The notes under the pieces were generated by a model, which had not been told where the DNA came from, did no database searches, and worked only from the letters and a program-made list of their open reading frames with translations. This document shows, in pieces, positions 34,789-43,980 of a stretch of 64,000 nt of DNA (positions are counted from its first letter, which is position 1; each line of letters starts with the position of its first letter). This DNA is from Nocardia sp. BMG51109 (GTDB taxonomy: Bacteria; Actinomycetota; Actinomycetes; Mycobacteriales; Mycobacteriaceae), in assembly GCF_000526215.1 (NCBI RefSeq), contig NZ_JAFQ01000004.1, positions 5,456,001-5,520,000 on the forward strand. The letters are read 5' to 3'. The position numbers and the translations under genes were made by a program.

Positions 34789-36033
34789 ATGGGCATTCCC
34801 GATACCGCACACCGGAGCGACCCGCACGCGCACCGGTACGCACAGCGAGCCGCGGTGATGGCCAGGTGGCAGATCCCGGAGTTGTTCAGCCTCGCCGGGA
34901 AGCCGGAGGTCGTCTCGCTCGCCGGCGGTATGCCCGACCTCACCGCCCTGGATCTGGACGGCCTGGCCGAGGAGGCGTCGCGGCTGATCAGAGACGATGG
35001 CCTGGACGCGCTACAGTACGGATCGCCGCAGGGCATCCCCGCGCTGCGCGAGCAGATCTGCGAGATCTCGACGCTGGAGAGAATCCACGCGCGTGCCGAC
35101 GATGTCGTCGTGACCGCCGGTTCGCAGATGGGCCTGGATCTGATAACCCGGACATTCTGCGACCCGGGCGATGTCGTGATAGCCGAGGCGCCCTGCTACG
35201 TCGGCGCATTGAGCACGTTCGCCTTCCACCAGGCCGATGTGGTTCATGTCGAGATGGATGCCGAGGGACTCGTCCCCGATGCACTGCGACAAGTGCTCGG
35301 CGCCTCGGCAGTCCGCGGCCGTCGGCCGAAATTCCTCTACAGCGTTCCGAATTTCCACAATCCGGCCGGGGTGACACTCGCCGTGGGACGACGAGCGGAA
35401 ATCATGGAGATCTGCGCCCAGCACGATCTCCTGGTGGTCGAGGACAATCCTTACGGCCTGCTCGGCTTCGACGGCCGAACATATCCGGCGCTGCGTGCCA
35501 TCGCGCCGGACAATGTGATCTACCTCAGCTCGTTTTCCAAGATCCTCGCACCAGGACTGCGGGTCGGCTGGGTACTCGCTCCGCCCTCGATCCGCGAAAG
35601 GCTGTTCCGGGCATCGGAATCCGCAATGCTCTGCCCTTCGGGACTCACGCAGTATCTGGTCAGCTACTACATGAACCAGAACGACTGGAAAGGCCGAATC
35701 GAGTGCGACCGGGAGACCTACCGGATACGCCGAGACGCGATGCTCACCGCGCTCGCCCGGCACCTGCCCACCGGCTGCTCCTGGACCGAACCGGACGGCG
35801 GCTTCTACGTCTGGCTTACCGTGCCCGAGGGGCTGGACACCGAGACGATGCTGCCCCATGCGATCGACCGGGGAGTTACCTACGTACCGGGCACCGCGTT
35901 TCATGCCGATCGGACGGGCACGCGACAGCTGCGCCTGGCCTACTGCCGCCCGACGCCGGAGCAGATCACGGAGGGAGTTCGCCGGCTCGGCACCGTTTTC
36001 CCTCCGCGCCGGGTCGGACCTCGACCTCGGTGA
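34789..36033 (+). CDS. Fold-type I PLP aminotransferase (MocR/2-aminoadipate-type)
   Basis: The 414-residue enzyme has VVSLAGGMPD, LQYGSPQGIPALREQI, VTAGSQMGLDLITRTFCDPGD, PNFHNPAGVTL, VEDNPYG, and SSFSKILAPGLRVGW with PLP lysine K251. This group includes aromatic and 2-aminoadipate aminotransferases. Next to 4-hydroxyphenylpyruvate dioxygenase it is a strong candidate for converting tyrosine to 4-hydroxyphenylpyruvate, though the substrate is inferred from context. ATG 34789 begins the conserved domain; the frame extends upstream to 34579 without a good site. It is convergent with the FAD gene. Confidence 0.82.
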   Translation: MGIPDTAHRSDPHAHRYAQRAAVMARWQIPELFSLAGKPEVVSLAGGMPDLTALDLDGLAEEASRLIRDDGLDALQYGSPQGIPALREQICEISTLERIHARADDVVVTAGSQMGLDLITRTFCDPGDVVIAEAPCYVGALSTFAFHQADVVHVEMDAEGLVPDALRQVLGASAVRGRRPKFLYSVPNFHNPAGVTLAVGRRAEIMEICAQHDLLVVEDNPYGLLGFDGRTYPALRAIAPDNVIYLSSFSKILAPGLRVGWVLAPPSIRERLFRASESAMLCPSGLTQYLVSYYMNQNDWKGRIECDRETYRIRRDAMLTALARHLPTGCSWTEPDGGFYVWLTVPEGLDTETMLPHAIDRGVTYVPGTAFHADRTGTRQLRLAYCRPTPEQITEGVRRLGTVFPPRRVGPRPR

Positions 36034-36106
36034 GGACCGACCGGATCGGCTCACCTTTCCCGACCATCACGGAGCGGTGGTCCGATGGGTACCGGAGCGA
36101 TAGTTC

Positions 36107-37459
36107 TCACGTGGCGGCCGTCGAGCACAGCGCCCGCGCGAGGATCTTCGGGGTGAGCAGGGCGGTCGGTGGCGCGGTGAGGGAGATGACGTCGATGTAG
36201 CGGCCCGCGACGTCGGCGTCCCGACAGGCGCGCGCGGCCAGTCGGTCGAGCAGGCGATGCTGGAGGCGGACCAGTGGCCCGCCGGGACCGCCTGTCGTGT
36301 GCTCGTACCGGGCATCTTCGAGTGACGCCAGCTGCCAGGCGGCGTCGGCCGTCTTGGCGACGGCTCGCTGGGCGGCGAAGGCGGCGCCGGCGTCGAGGCC
36401 GTGCGCGGCGAGGACGGTGCGCAGCGCGAGCACGTTGGCCGCGGCGACCGACATCCCTTGGCCGTAAATAGGATTGAAGGTGCAGACGGCGTCGCCCAGC
36501 ACCACGAAGCCGTCCGGCCAGCGTGACGACCGCTCGAAGCGAAGCCGTCTGCTGGGCCGGGGCCGGAAACCGCTGATCCGGCCGAGCGGCCGTGCGGTGC
36601 CCGCGAGCCTGCCCAGGAGTGGATCGCGGAGCTGGTCCATGAAGCCGAGATAGCCTTCTTCGCTGGTCGGCGGTTCGTCGTTGCGCATCCCGCAGAGGCC
36701 GATCATCCACCGGTCACCCTCCACCGGAAGAAGGAGCCCGCAGCGAGTCGTCTCCTCGGATTTCGGTTGCAGGAGTACGGCATCGGCCTCGGCGCCGGCC
36801 GGGCGGGTGTACATCCTGGCGGTGTAGGCCACGCCCGAATCCACACAGTCGGCGGCGGTCGGCGGCAGGCCGAGCCGGGTCAGCCAGTCCGGGGCCCGGG
36901 ATCTGCGGCCGCTCGCGTCGAGGACGAAATCCGCCGCCAGTTCGCCGGCGGCACGGTCGCGGGCTGCTCCGCGGCCGCGGGTGCGGACGCCTCGCACCGC
37001 CGTGCTGGTCCCCAGTAGGCCGGTGACGACGGTGGACTGTCTGATGGTGATCCGGGGATCGGTCAGTACCCGTCTGCGCACGGTCCAGTCGATCAGTGGT
37101 CTGGTGCAGGTCAGCAGGGTCCGGTCGGCCGGGGTGGCCGTCAGCCAGCCCGCCGTCGTGAGAATCCGGATACCGCTGGGCAGGCCGACGGTGACCGCGC
37201 CGGCGTCCACGAGTTCCTCGACGATTCCGGGAAGTAACTGCTGCAGTGCCCGCTGGCCGCCGGGCAGCAGCATGTGGGGCAGGCGGTCCTGCGGTACTCC
37301 GCCGCGGCTCTCCGCTGTCTCCGGGATCGTGTCGCTCTCGACGAGGATCACGTCGTCGACGTGCCGGGCGACGACGTGCGCGGCGAGGCAGCCCGTCAGC
37401 CCGGCGCCGATCACGACGGCGCGGCGCCGCGCGTTCCCCCGGGTGCGGCCGGGAGTCAC
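36107..37459 (-). CDS. FAD-dependent monooxygenase/epoxidase-like protein
   Basis: The 450-residue protein has the FAD Rossmann motif VVIGAGLTGCLAA, the GVPQDRLPHMLLPGGQRAL segment typical of squalene-epoxidase-like and polyketide-tailoring flavoproteins, and GFVVLGDAVCTFNPIYGQGMSVAA, the second FAD site. Such enzymes epoxidise or hydroxylate prenyl or aromatic substrates. A geranylgeranyl-reductase role is conceivable but the motifs favour oxygenation. The GTG start overlaps the HPPD stop, so it is the last gene of the prenylquinone-type operon. Confidence 0.75.
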   Translation of the reverse strand: MTPGRTRGNARRRAVVIGAGLTGCLAAHVVARHVDDVILVESDTIPETAESRGGVPQDRLPHMLLPGGQRALQQLLPGIVEELVDAGAVTVGLPSGIRILTTAGWLTATPADRTLLTCTRPLIDWTVRRRVLTDPRITIRQSTVVTGLLGTSTAVRGVRTRGRGAARDRAAGELAADFVLDASGRRSRAPDWLTRLGLPPTAADCVDSGVAYTARMYTRPAGAEADAVLLQPKSEETTRCGLLLPVEGDRWMIGLCGMRNDEPPTSEEGYLGFMDQLRDPLLGRLAGTARPLGRISGFRPRPSRRLRFERSSRWPDGFVVLGDAVCTFNPIYGQGMSVAAANVLALRTVLAAHGLDAGAAFAAQRAVAKTADAAWQLASLEDARYEHTTGGPGGPLVRLQHRLLDRLAARACRDADVAGRYIDVISLTAPPTALLTPKILARALCSTAAT

Positions 37460-38598
37460 AGATTTCCCCGTTTCCCCTGCTCGCGTTCGACGGCCTCGAA
37501 CAGAGCCTTGAAGTTGCCCTTGCCGAACCCTGCCGAGCCGTTTCGTTCGATGATTTCCAGGAAGAACGTGGGGCGGTCGAGGAGCGGGCGGGTGAAGATC
37601 TGGAGCAGGTAGCCGTCCTCGTCGCGGTCGACCAGGATCCCGCGCCGCCGCAATTCCTCGATGGGCACGCGTACGGTGCCGATCCGCGCGCGGAGCTCGG
37701 GGTCCTCGTAGTACGAGTCCGGTGTCGGGAGGAATTCGATGCCGCCGGAGCGCAGGAAGTCGGTGCAGCCGAGGATGTCGTCGGTCTCCAGCGCGATGTG
37801 CTGGACACCCGGACCCGCGTGGTACTCGAGGTACTCATCGATCTGGGACCGGCGCTTGCCGGCGGCGGGTTCGTTCATCGGGAGCTTGATCCGGCGGGCC
37901 GGGTCCGCCGCCACCCTGCTCATCAGGGCCGAGTATTCGGTGGCTATATCGTCGCCGATGAACTCGGCCATGGTGGTGAATCCGAGGACGCGCCGGTAGA
38001 AGTCGACCCACTGGTCCATGCCGCCGACCTCGACGCAGCCGACGACGTGATCGATCCGCCGGTACCAGGCGTGCGGCTCGGCCGGTGCCGGGTACTCGGT
38101 GAAGCCGGGCAGGGACGAGCCGGTGAAGCGGGAGCGGTCCAGGAGGGTGTGGCGCAGGTCGCCGTAGACGGCGATCGCGGCGTGCCGCACCACACCGCGC
38201 TCGTCGGCGATGTCGCGGGGCTCGGCCAGGCTCGTGGCACCCTGACCGACCGCGTGCCGGTGCGCTTCGTCCACATCGGACACGGTCAGGGCGATGTCGC
38301 TGACCCCGTCGCCGTGGGCCGCGGCCCAGGCGGCCGGTGCCGACCGCGGGGAGACCCCTCCGGTGAGCAGGAAGCGGACGGAACCCGACCGGAGGAGGTA
38401 CTCCACGTTGCCGTCGCGCGTGCCCGCGGCCGGTTCCCGGTACGCGACCGGGGTCATGCCGAACGTCCGCGCGTAGAAGTGTGCCGCCTGCTTGGCGTTT
38501 CCCACCTGGAACCTGATGTGGTCGATATCGATGATGTCGAACGGCAGCCGCGGGGCGGTCCGGGCCGTGCGGTCGCCGAGCGTGGTGTGACTGGACAT
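37456..38598 (-). CDS. hppD: 4-hydroxyphenylpyruvate dioxygenase
   Basis: The 380-residue protein has the two-domain vicinal-oxygen-chelate layout of HPPD. The metal ligands are H184 (RRIDHVVGCVE), H267 (GVQHIAL) and E348 (FFLEIIER). KLPMNEPAAGKRRSQIDEYLEY and the C-terminal gate helix GFGKGNFKALFEAVERE match HPPD, which makes homogentisate. 4-hydroxymandelate synthase is the only close alternative and cannot be excluded without the active-site N-domain residues. ATG 38598 follows AGAAGAG; GTG 38613 is in frame. It is the key marker of tyrosine-derived quinol synthesis in this cluster. Confidence 0.9.
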   Translation of the reverse strand: MSSHTTLGDRTARTAPRLPFDIIDIDHIRFQVGNAKQAAHFYARTFGMTPVAYREPAAGTRDGNVEYLLRSGSVRFLLTGGVSPRSAPAAWAAAHGDGVSDIALTVSDVDEAHRHAVGQGATSLAEPRDIADERGVVRHAAIAVYGDLRHTLLDRSRFTGSSLPGFTEYPAPAEPHAWYRRIDHVVGCVEVGGMDQWVDFYRRVLGFTTMAEFIGDDIATEYSALMSRVAADPARRIKLPMNEPAAGKRRSQIDEYLEYHAGPGVQHIALETDDILGCTDFLRSGGIEFLPTPDSYYEDPELRARIGTVRVPIEELRRRGILVDRDEDGYLLQIFTRPLLDRPTFFLEIIERNGSAGFGKGNFKALFEAVEREQGKRGNL

Positions 38599-38619
38599 GA
38601 CTCTTCTTTTCACTGGGGC

Positions 38620-39678
38620 TCACGGCCGGGCTTCGAAAACGGACAGGACAGGTGTGTGGGCCGCCAGCCGGATCGAGGTGAAGCCGGCTTCGGTCAGCAG
38701 TTCGGTCCACCGGGCCGGGCCGACCTGGTTGCCGAGGTCGAATTCGCCGTCCTGGGCGAGCGCGCCCGGCACGCACACGATCGTCGACGCCGCGTAGAAG
38801 AAGCGACCGAGGGGATGATGGTTGCCTTCGGCGTGGTCGGAAGCGGTGGGTTCCACCAGCATCAGCACGCCGTCGGAGGCCAGGTGCTCGCGGGCGTGGC
38901 GGGCGGTCCCGACCGGGTCGCCCATGTCGTGCACCGCGTTGAAGGCGCAGATCAGATCGTAGGTGCCGGGAAAACCGCGCGCGTCCGCGAGCTGGAAGGA
39001 GAGGTTGGCGGGTGCGCCCGCGTCCCGGGCCCGGGAGCGCGCGGTCGTGATCGTGGCGTCGTCGAAGTCGAATCCGGTCACCCTGCTGGCGGGGAAGGAC
39101 CTGGCCAGCAGGATCGCCGAACCGCCTGCCCCGCAGCCGATATCGGCGATCCGGGCGCCCCGGCGCAGCCGCGGGACGAGGCCTTCTATCGAGGGCAGCC
39201 ACGACCGCACGAGCAGCTCCCGGTAGAACGGCTGGAAGGAACGCTCCAGCCCGCTGAGATGGCGGTGATCGTGCTCGCCCCACGGAATCCCCGCCCCGGT
39301 GCGGAACGCGGTGGCGAGCATCCCGGCATCGGCCCACGCGGCGGCCACTCCGTCGAAGCCGCCGAGCAGATAGGTGGGACTGTCCGGGTCGGCGACCACT
39401 TCCGCGTGTTCCGGGGGAAGGACGAAGGTTCCGTCCCCGGGCCGGTACTCCACCCAGCCCGCGGCCGCCTGGTTGTGCAGCCATTCACGGACGTAGCGCT
39501 CGGCGACGCCGCAGCGGTGGGCGAGTTCCCCGGAGGTCACGGGCGCGCTGTCGCCCATCGCGCGGTACAAGCCCAGCAGGTCCCCGAGATGGATGAGGAC
39601 GGCCGAGAGGGAGATGCCCAGTTCGGTGGTGACCTGGCCGAGAAATGCCGTCTTCCTGGTGTCGCGGGATTCGCCCAC
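38620..39678 (-). CDS. SAM-dependent methyltransferase with N-terminal winged helix
   Basis: The 352-residue protein starts with an HTH-like region (VTSGELAHRCGVAERYVREWLHNQAAAGWV) that serves as a lid or dimerisation domain. A class I methyltransferase domain follows: IADIGCGAGGSAILLARSFP, VTGFDFDDATI, YDLICAFNAVHDMGDP and GVLMLVEPTASDH. This arrangement is common in small-molecule methyltransferases (Rv2258c-like). Ring C-methylation of a prenylated quinol or O-methylation both fit. An AAGGAGG site precedes GTG 39678. It lies between the HPPD and P450 genes in the operon. Confidence 0.82.
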   Translation of the reverse strand: MGESRDTRKTAFLGQVTTELGISLSAVLIHLGDLLGLYRAMGDSAPVTSGELAHRCGVAERYVREWLHNQAAAGWVEYRPGDGTFVLPPEHAEVVADPDSPTYLLGGFDGVAAAWADAGMLATAFRTGAGIPWGEHDHRHLSGLERSFQPFYRELLVRSWLPSIEGLVPRLRRGARIADIGCGAGGSAILLARSFPASRVTGFDFDDATITTARSRARDAGAPANLSFQLADARGFPGTYDLICAFNAVHDMGDPVGTARHAREHLASDGVLMLVEPTASDHAEGNHHPLGRFFYAASTIVCVPGALAQDGEFDLGNQVGPARWTELLTEAGFTSIRLAAHTPVLSVFEARP

Positions 39679-39696
39679 GGTCGTCGCCTCCTTCGG

Positions 39697-40872
39697 CTAC
39701 CACGTGACGGGCAGGGCGTGCAGCCCTTCGGTGAGCGATCCGTCCGTCCAGCGGAGCTCCTCCTCGCCGACGGCCGGCCGGAGCCACGGCAGTCGCTGGG
39801 CGAACTCGGTGAGCGCGACGGTCAGCTCCAGCCGTGCGAGGGACGCGCCCAGGCAGTAGTGCGGCCCGTGTCCGAAGCTGAGATGGTGCGTGTCGGCGCG
39901 CGTGCCGGTGAGCCGGTCGCCGGCGGGGAACCGGTGCGGATCCCGGTTGGCGACCGAGGTGCAGGGCAGAACGGGGCAGCCGCCGGGGATCGGCACGCCG
40001 GACAGCTCCACGTCGCTGGTCGCGACGCGCGGCAGGACCAGTTGCGTGGGGGGAGCGAGCCTGAGCAACTCCTCGACGACGTGGGCCGCGGTGTCCGGGT
40101 TCGTGGCCAGGGCGCGGTAGAGGTCCGGCTCGCGCAGCAGCCGGACGACGCTCCGGCCGAGCGTCGCGATCGTGGTCTCGTAACCGAGGCAGGCGATGCT
40201 CGCGAGCATCGTGGTCAGCTGAATGTCCGTCAGCGCACCGGTTTCGCGGGCGGCGAGCAGTTCGGTGACGATATCGGGACCGGGTTCCCGGCGCCGCAGG
40301 GCGATCAGCCCTTCGACGTAGGCCGTCATCTCCCGCGCGGCACGCCGGGACCGCTCGACGGAGGTCAGGTCGACCGCCTCCAGGGTCCACTGCCTGATCC
40401 GGTCCCGGTCCGCGTCCGGGATACCCCACATCTCGCAGATGATCATCAGCGGGAACGGGATCGCGAAGGAGGACATCAGGTCGGCGGGCGGACCCTGCTC
40501 GACGAGGTCGTCCAGCAGACCGTTCGCCACGCGCTCGACGGCCGGCCGGAGCCGCGCGATCCGTCTCGCGGAGAAGGCGGGCATCAGGACCTTGCGCAGC
40601 GCCGTGTGCGCGGGCGGGTCCATGTCGACGAGTTGCCCGCCGCCGCCTTCGAACCCGGTGAATCGGATCTGGGAGGCCGCGCGGCTGAACCGCGGGTCCT
40701 CGAGGACCGCCCGCACGGCGTCGTAGTCGGTGACCAGGTACGCGGCCGAGCCTCCGGGCAGGGATACCGGCCGGACCGGCAGCGTTCGCGCCGACCGAAC
40801 GAGGCCGGGCGGCGGTTCGATCCGGTCGGTGCGCCGCAGCAGCAGCTCCAGATCCGGCGGGGACGAGTTCAT
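39697..40872 (-). CDS. Cytochrome P450 (tailoring)
   Basis: The 391-residue class I P450 has an I-helix CLGYETT, K-helix EELLR (ExxR) and heme loop FGHGPHYCLGASLARLEL. Length and motifs are those of actinobacterial CYP105/107-like tailoring enzymes. ATG 40872 overlaps the stop of the tocopherol-cyclase-like gene, so it belongs to the same operon. It probably hydroxylates the prenyl chain or ring of the meroterpenoid product. Confidence 0.88.
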   Translation of the reverse strand: MNSSPPDLELLLRRTDRIEPPPGLVRSARTLPVRPVSLPGGSAAYLVTDYDAVRAVLEDPRFSRAASQIRFTGFEGGGGQLVDMDPPAHTALRKVLMPAFSARRIARLRPAVERVANGLLDDLVEQGPPADLMSSFAIPFPLMIICEMWGIPDADRDRIRQWTLEAVDLTSVERSRRAAREMTAYVEGLIALRRREPGPDIVTELLAARETGALTDIQLTTMLASIACLGYETTIATLGRSVVRLLREPDLYRALATNPDTAAHVVEELLRLAPPTQLVLPRVATSDVELSGVPIPGGCPVLPCTSVANRDPHRFPAGDRLTGTRADTHHLSFGHGPHYCLGASLARLELTVALTEFAQRLPWLRPAVGEEELRWTDGSLTEGLHALPVTW

Positions 40873-41837
40873 GTGTCGAACCCTCCGGCTTCGAGGCTCG
40901 CGAGTGGGGTCTCGCCGGCGAACACCGGCCGTCCGTCGCGTTCCACATCGAGGCGCAGGCGGCCGGTGAGGTAGTGCGTGGCGGGCCGGGTGCGGCGCAG
41001 CGCGGGCATCGGCAGTGGCAGCGTGCGGGGGACGCTGCCGCCGGTGTCGGCGGTCACGACGACGCGGGAGCGGAGATCCCGCCCGGTCACCTGCCAGGTG
41101 CCCTGGCCGATCCTGGTCCGCACGCCGGCGAACGGTGGCGCCAGGCGGATCACCCGGGGGCCGACCCTCGCGACGAGCACGGAAGGATTGGCCGACACGT
41201 TCCCCAGCCGGAGCGCGCTGCCGGCGAAGGCGACACAGACGTCCGGCCGGTCGAAGCCGTGTGCCTGGCCCCACCACCACCGCGTCGGGAATCCCCTGCC
41301 CCACGCCTTCTCCGCGTAGGCCGTGAACTCCCCGAGCTTCCAGGACTCGGTGCCCACCCGGGCGTAGCCGTCGAGCCGGGCGTCGAAGACATGGGGATGC
41401 CAGTAGTGGGGGAGGCCGGGCAGCACCGAGAACAGCCCGCCGGCGTGCAGCCCTCGGCCCGGCCACGACGAGGTCGGCAGGACAGCGGTACTGAGCTCGG
41501 CTTCCTCGCCCAGGTTCACGTCCAGCTGCCCCTCCCGGTACCGGAACCGGGTCCCGGCGCGGAAACCGAAGCCGGGACTGCCGGCGACGTCCCGTTCGAC
41601 CACCATGGTCCGCTGGAAGCCGCCGGGTTCGGCGGCCAGCACGATGCCGGCCCAGGCGCCTTCGGGGTGCTGATTGACGGTGCACGCCGCGAGCAGGACG
41701 CGCCCGTTCGCGGCGTCGGTGAACCGCCACAGGTACCCCTCGGTTTCGGTGCCGTGCAACGGAAGTGGATCGCCGAAGGGCAGGTCGGCTCCGGTGCGCC
41801 GCCACCTCTCGGCCGCCGACGAGGCTCGCGCGGTCAT
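40869..41837 (-). CDS. Tocopherol-cyclase-family protein
   Basis: The 322-residue beta-rich protein carries the family landmarks. EGYLWRFTD near residues 33-41 corresponds to EGWYWk. LPGLPHYWHPHV lies at 139-150. The diagnostic AYAEKAWGRGFPTRWWWGQ is at 173-191, and LASLEAGG sits at the C-terminus. Plant VTE1 and its cyanobacterial counterpart close the chromanol ring of prenylated quinols; family membership is clear, whereas activity in this organism is inference. ATG 41837 shares a base with the UbiA stop (TGATG) behind AGGAG, so prenyltransferase and cyclase are translated together. CrtC-like hydratases are distant alternatives. Confidence 0.8.
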   Translation of the reverse strand: MTARASSAAERWRRTGADLPFGDPLPLHGTETEGYLWRFTDAANGRVLLAACTVNQHPEGAWAGIVLAAEPGGFQRTMVVERDVAGSPGFGFRAGTRFRYREGQLDVNLGEEAELSTAVLPTSSWPGRGLHAGGLFSVLPGLPHYWHPHVFDARLDGYARVGTESWKLGEFTAYAEKAWGRGFPTRWWWGQAHGFDRPDVCVAFAGSALRLGNVSANPSVLVARVGPRVIRLAPPFAGVRTRIGQGTWQVTGRDLRSRVVVTADTGGSVPRTLPLPMPALRRTRPATHYLTGRLRLDVERDGRPVFAGETPLASLEAGGFDT

Positions 41838-42892
41838 CACGATCTCCTGCCCAGCACGAGGGTGCGTGTCACCCAGACGGCGAAGAGTGCGAGGGACACG
41901 CCGCAACACACCAGCCAGAGCACCGGAAGGTCGCGACCGTGTGCGGCCATGTCGGCCACGAGGCCCACGATGATCGCGGTGGACATGAGCGGCATATGCA
42001 GTGAGGACCACAGGGTGACCTGGTTCGCGCGCCGCGCGTCGCCCATGGCTCCCGTGTGCACCTGGTGCACGACCCAGAGCGGCACCGGCAGGGTGACCGC
42101 CATGATCGCCGCGGTGACCGGTGGTATCGGGCCCGCGACCGCCGCCACGATCAACGCGGCGTAGGTGGCGAGCTGACCGGCCGCGTAGACGCGGGCGACC
42201 CCGGTGCGGGTCAGGACCCCGGCCTGGGTCTTCTTCCCGACCCGGAGATCGCCTTCGATATCGGAGAGGTTCATGATCAGGCAGCGCAGGAACTGGAGCA
42301 CGAAGACGATCCCGACGCAGGAGAAGAGCATCCCGGACAATCGCGGGGTCTGGAGGGAGAACGCGAGTACCGGTCCGAGCGCGTAGAGCACCGAGGCGCA
42401 GGTGATCTCCCCGAGCGCGTGGTAGTTGAGCCGCAGGGGTGGCGCCGTGTAGAACCACGCCAGCAGCAGGATCAGCAGCGCGATGGTCCGGGAGGTGACG
42501 CCGGGCATGTACACGATCGGCACGATCGCCAGGAACAGGAGTACGAACGCGGCGCTCAGGCTGACGATCGGGTCCAGGAACCCGCGGACCAGGACCCGGC
42601 TGCCGCCGGTCCACGACGTGGGGGTGTCGTTGGCGCGGTCGGCCTCCAGATCGAAGTATTCGTTGCAGTAATGCGTCATGAGATGGGCGCACCAGGCGAA
42701 CGCGACCGTGACCAGGTACCAGCCGACGGTGAAACGGGCACCGCCGTGTACCGCCAAGGAGCTACCGAAACCGACCACCAGCAGGCTCTGGAAGAGGAAC
42801 TTGAATCGGCCCATGGCCAGGAAGGCGGCCAGCGGGCCCGGCCGGCCCGCGGTGACGGCCGCCGGATGCGCCCCGGTCATCGTGCTGCTCAT
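41837..42892 (-). CDS. UbiA-family aromatic prenyltransferase
   Basis: The 351-residue protein has nine or so transmembrane helices and both Asp-rich motifs, N77-E-Y-F-D81-L-E-A-D85 and D211-I-E-G-D215. The WTGGSRVLVRG segment after the first motif resembles MenA more than plant homogentisate phytyltransferase. It should transfer a polyprenyl group onto an aromatic acceptor. With HPPD, a polyprenyl synthase and a tocopherol-cyclase-like gene in the operon, homogentisate or a derivative is the likely acceptor. ATG 42892 overlaps the upstream stop as ATGA. Confidence 0.88.
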   Translation of the reverse strand: MSSTMTGAHPAAVTAGRPGPLAAFLAMGRFKFLFQSLLVVGFGSSLAVHGGARFTVGWYLVTVAFAWCAHLMTHYCNEYFDLEADRANDTPTSWTGGSRVLVRGFLDPIVSLSAAFVLLFLAIVPIVYMPGVTSRTIALLILLLAWFYTAPPLRLNYHALGEITCASVLYALGPVLAFSLQTPRLSGMLFSCVGIVFVLQFLRCLIMNLSDIEGDLRVGKKTQAGVLTRTGVARVYAAGQLATYAALIVAAVAGPIPPVTAAIMAVTLPVPLWVVHQVHTGAMGDARRANQVTLWSSLHMPLMSTAIIVGLVADMAAHGRDLPVLWLVCCGVSLALFAVWVTRTLVLGRRS

Positions 42893-43980
42893 TTCGTCGC
42901 GATGATGATCCCGTGTGGCGTCCACCCGGGAAAACTGATCCGTTCACAACGCGCGAATCCGGCTTCGCGCAGGCATTCCTCGTGCTGACGCCAGGAATAG
43001 ATCATGCCGCCCTCCGCGGGTACCGCGGCGAAATAGGCGCTGTCCAGTGCGGCGACCAGCGGGCCGTCCCCGGCGTCGTTCGACATCGAATTGAAGATGA
43101 CCACGCGCCCGCCCTCGGGCAGCGCCTGATAGGCCTTGCGCAGCAGCACGGTGTTCTGCTGGAGCGTCCAGATGACAAGCTGATGCGCGAAGAGAATGCA
43201 GTCGTACCCGCCGGGCAGCGGTTCGGTGAACATGTCCCCGGCCACGACGGAAACCCGGTCGGCCAGTTCCGCTTCGACGATGCGCTGTTCGGCCACGGTG
43301 ACGCAGGCCGGAATCTCGAAGACGGTCACCTTCAGCTGCGGATTGGCCCTGGCGACGGCAATCGCGTTCACCGCGTCACCGCCGCCGCAGTCGAGGATCC
43401 GATGCGTGTCCGTGAGGTCCAGGTTGGCGACCAGGTGCTGATTGGCCAGTTCCGACCACGAGCGCATGTACCGGTAGAACACACCCGACAGGTGCGGATT
43501 CTCGCCGAGGCGCCGGTACAGGTCGGTGTCGGTCCCGGGGATCCGGCGCAGGCCCACGTTGGTGTTAGAGCGGAGTGAGGCGACGAAATCCGCATGCCCT
43601 TCGTAGGTGATGTAGTGCTCGAAGAAGACGGTGTTCTCGATGTGCTTCCATTGCCCGGCCCCCATCAGGGTGGAAACGGTTTCGCCGAGCATGTAGAGGT
43701 CACCTTTTTTGCGGAGCAGCCGCAACGCGGTGCAGCCGAGCAGGAGAATGTCGGCGGCCCGTGGTTCGAGCCGGAGTTCGGCCGCGATGGCGCCCTTGGT
43801 GCGGCCGACGTTCTCCCCGAGCAACTCGAACAACCCGAGTTCGCAAGCTGCGTGGAGGTACTGGAAGGCCGCGTGCCCGAACAGGATCCGGGACAACCCG
43901 TCCATGTCGGCGGCGGCCGCTGGTCGAGGCAGCGATTCGGGATATGGGTGGCCGGTGTTGTCCGGTGCGAGCGAGGGCAC
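42889..43980 (-). CDS. Family-2 O-methyltransferase-like SAM methyltransferase
   Basis: The 363-residue protein has an N-terminal dimerisation domain (LFGHAAFQYLHAACELGLFELL, then KGAIAAELRLEPRAADILL) and a C-terminal SAM fold with ILDCGGGDAVNAIAVARA, KVTVFEIPACV, GDMFTEPLPGGYD and GGRVVIFNSMSND. The family-2 dimerisation domain resembles the fragment fused to the decarboxylase at 28644. Substrates in this family are usually phenolic hydroxyls, but C-methylation occurs. GTG 43980 is used; an inner ATG at 43905 is possible. It is translationally coupled to UbiA. Confidence 0.85.
   Translation of the reverse strand: MPSLAPDNTGHPYPESLPRPAAAADMDGLSRILFGHAAFQYLHAACELGLFELLGENVGRTKGAIAAELRLEPRAADILLLGCTALRLLRKKGDLYMLGETVSTLMGAGQWKHIENTVFFEHYITYEGHADFVASLRSNTNVGLRRIPGTDTDLYRRLGENPHLSGVFYRYMRSWSELANQHLVANLDLTDTHRILDCGGGDAVNAIAVARANPQLKVTVFEIPACVTVAEQRIVEAELADRVSVVAGDMFTEPLPGGYDCILFAHQLVIWTLQQNTVLLRKAYQALPEGGRVVIFNSMSNDAGDGPLVAALDSAYFAAVPAEGGMIYSWRQHEECLREAGFARCERISFPGWTPHGIIIATK

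Noticed and set aside
37456..38598. 4-hydroxymandelate synthase
   Set aside because: The C-terminal gate helix and the quinone-type neighbours favour HPPD, though the distinction rests on active-site residues I could not align.
37246..40974. Very long open frame (over 1200 codons) on the plus strand
   Set aside because: It is antisense to the FAD, HPPD, methyltransferase and P450 genes, is Arg/Gly-rich without domains and reflects high-GC codon bias of the real strand.
41837..42892. Housekeeping menA
   Set aside because: The motif resembles MenA, but the gene is embedded and coupled in a cluster with a cyclase and methyltransferases and no other menaquinone genes.
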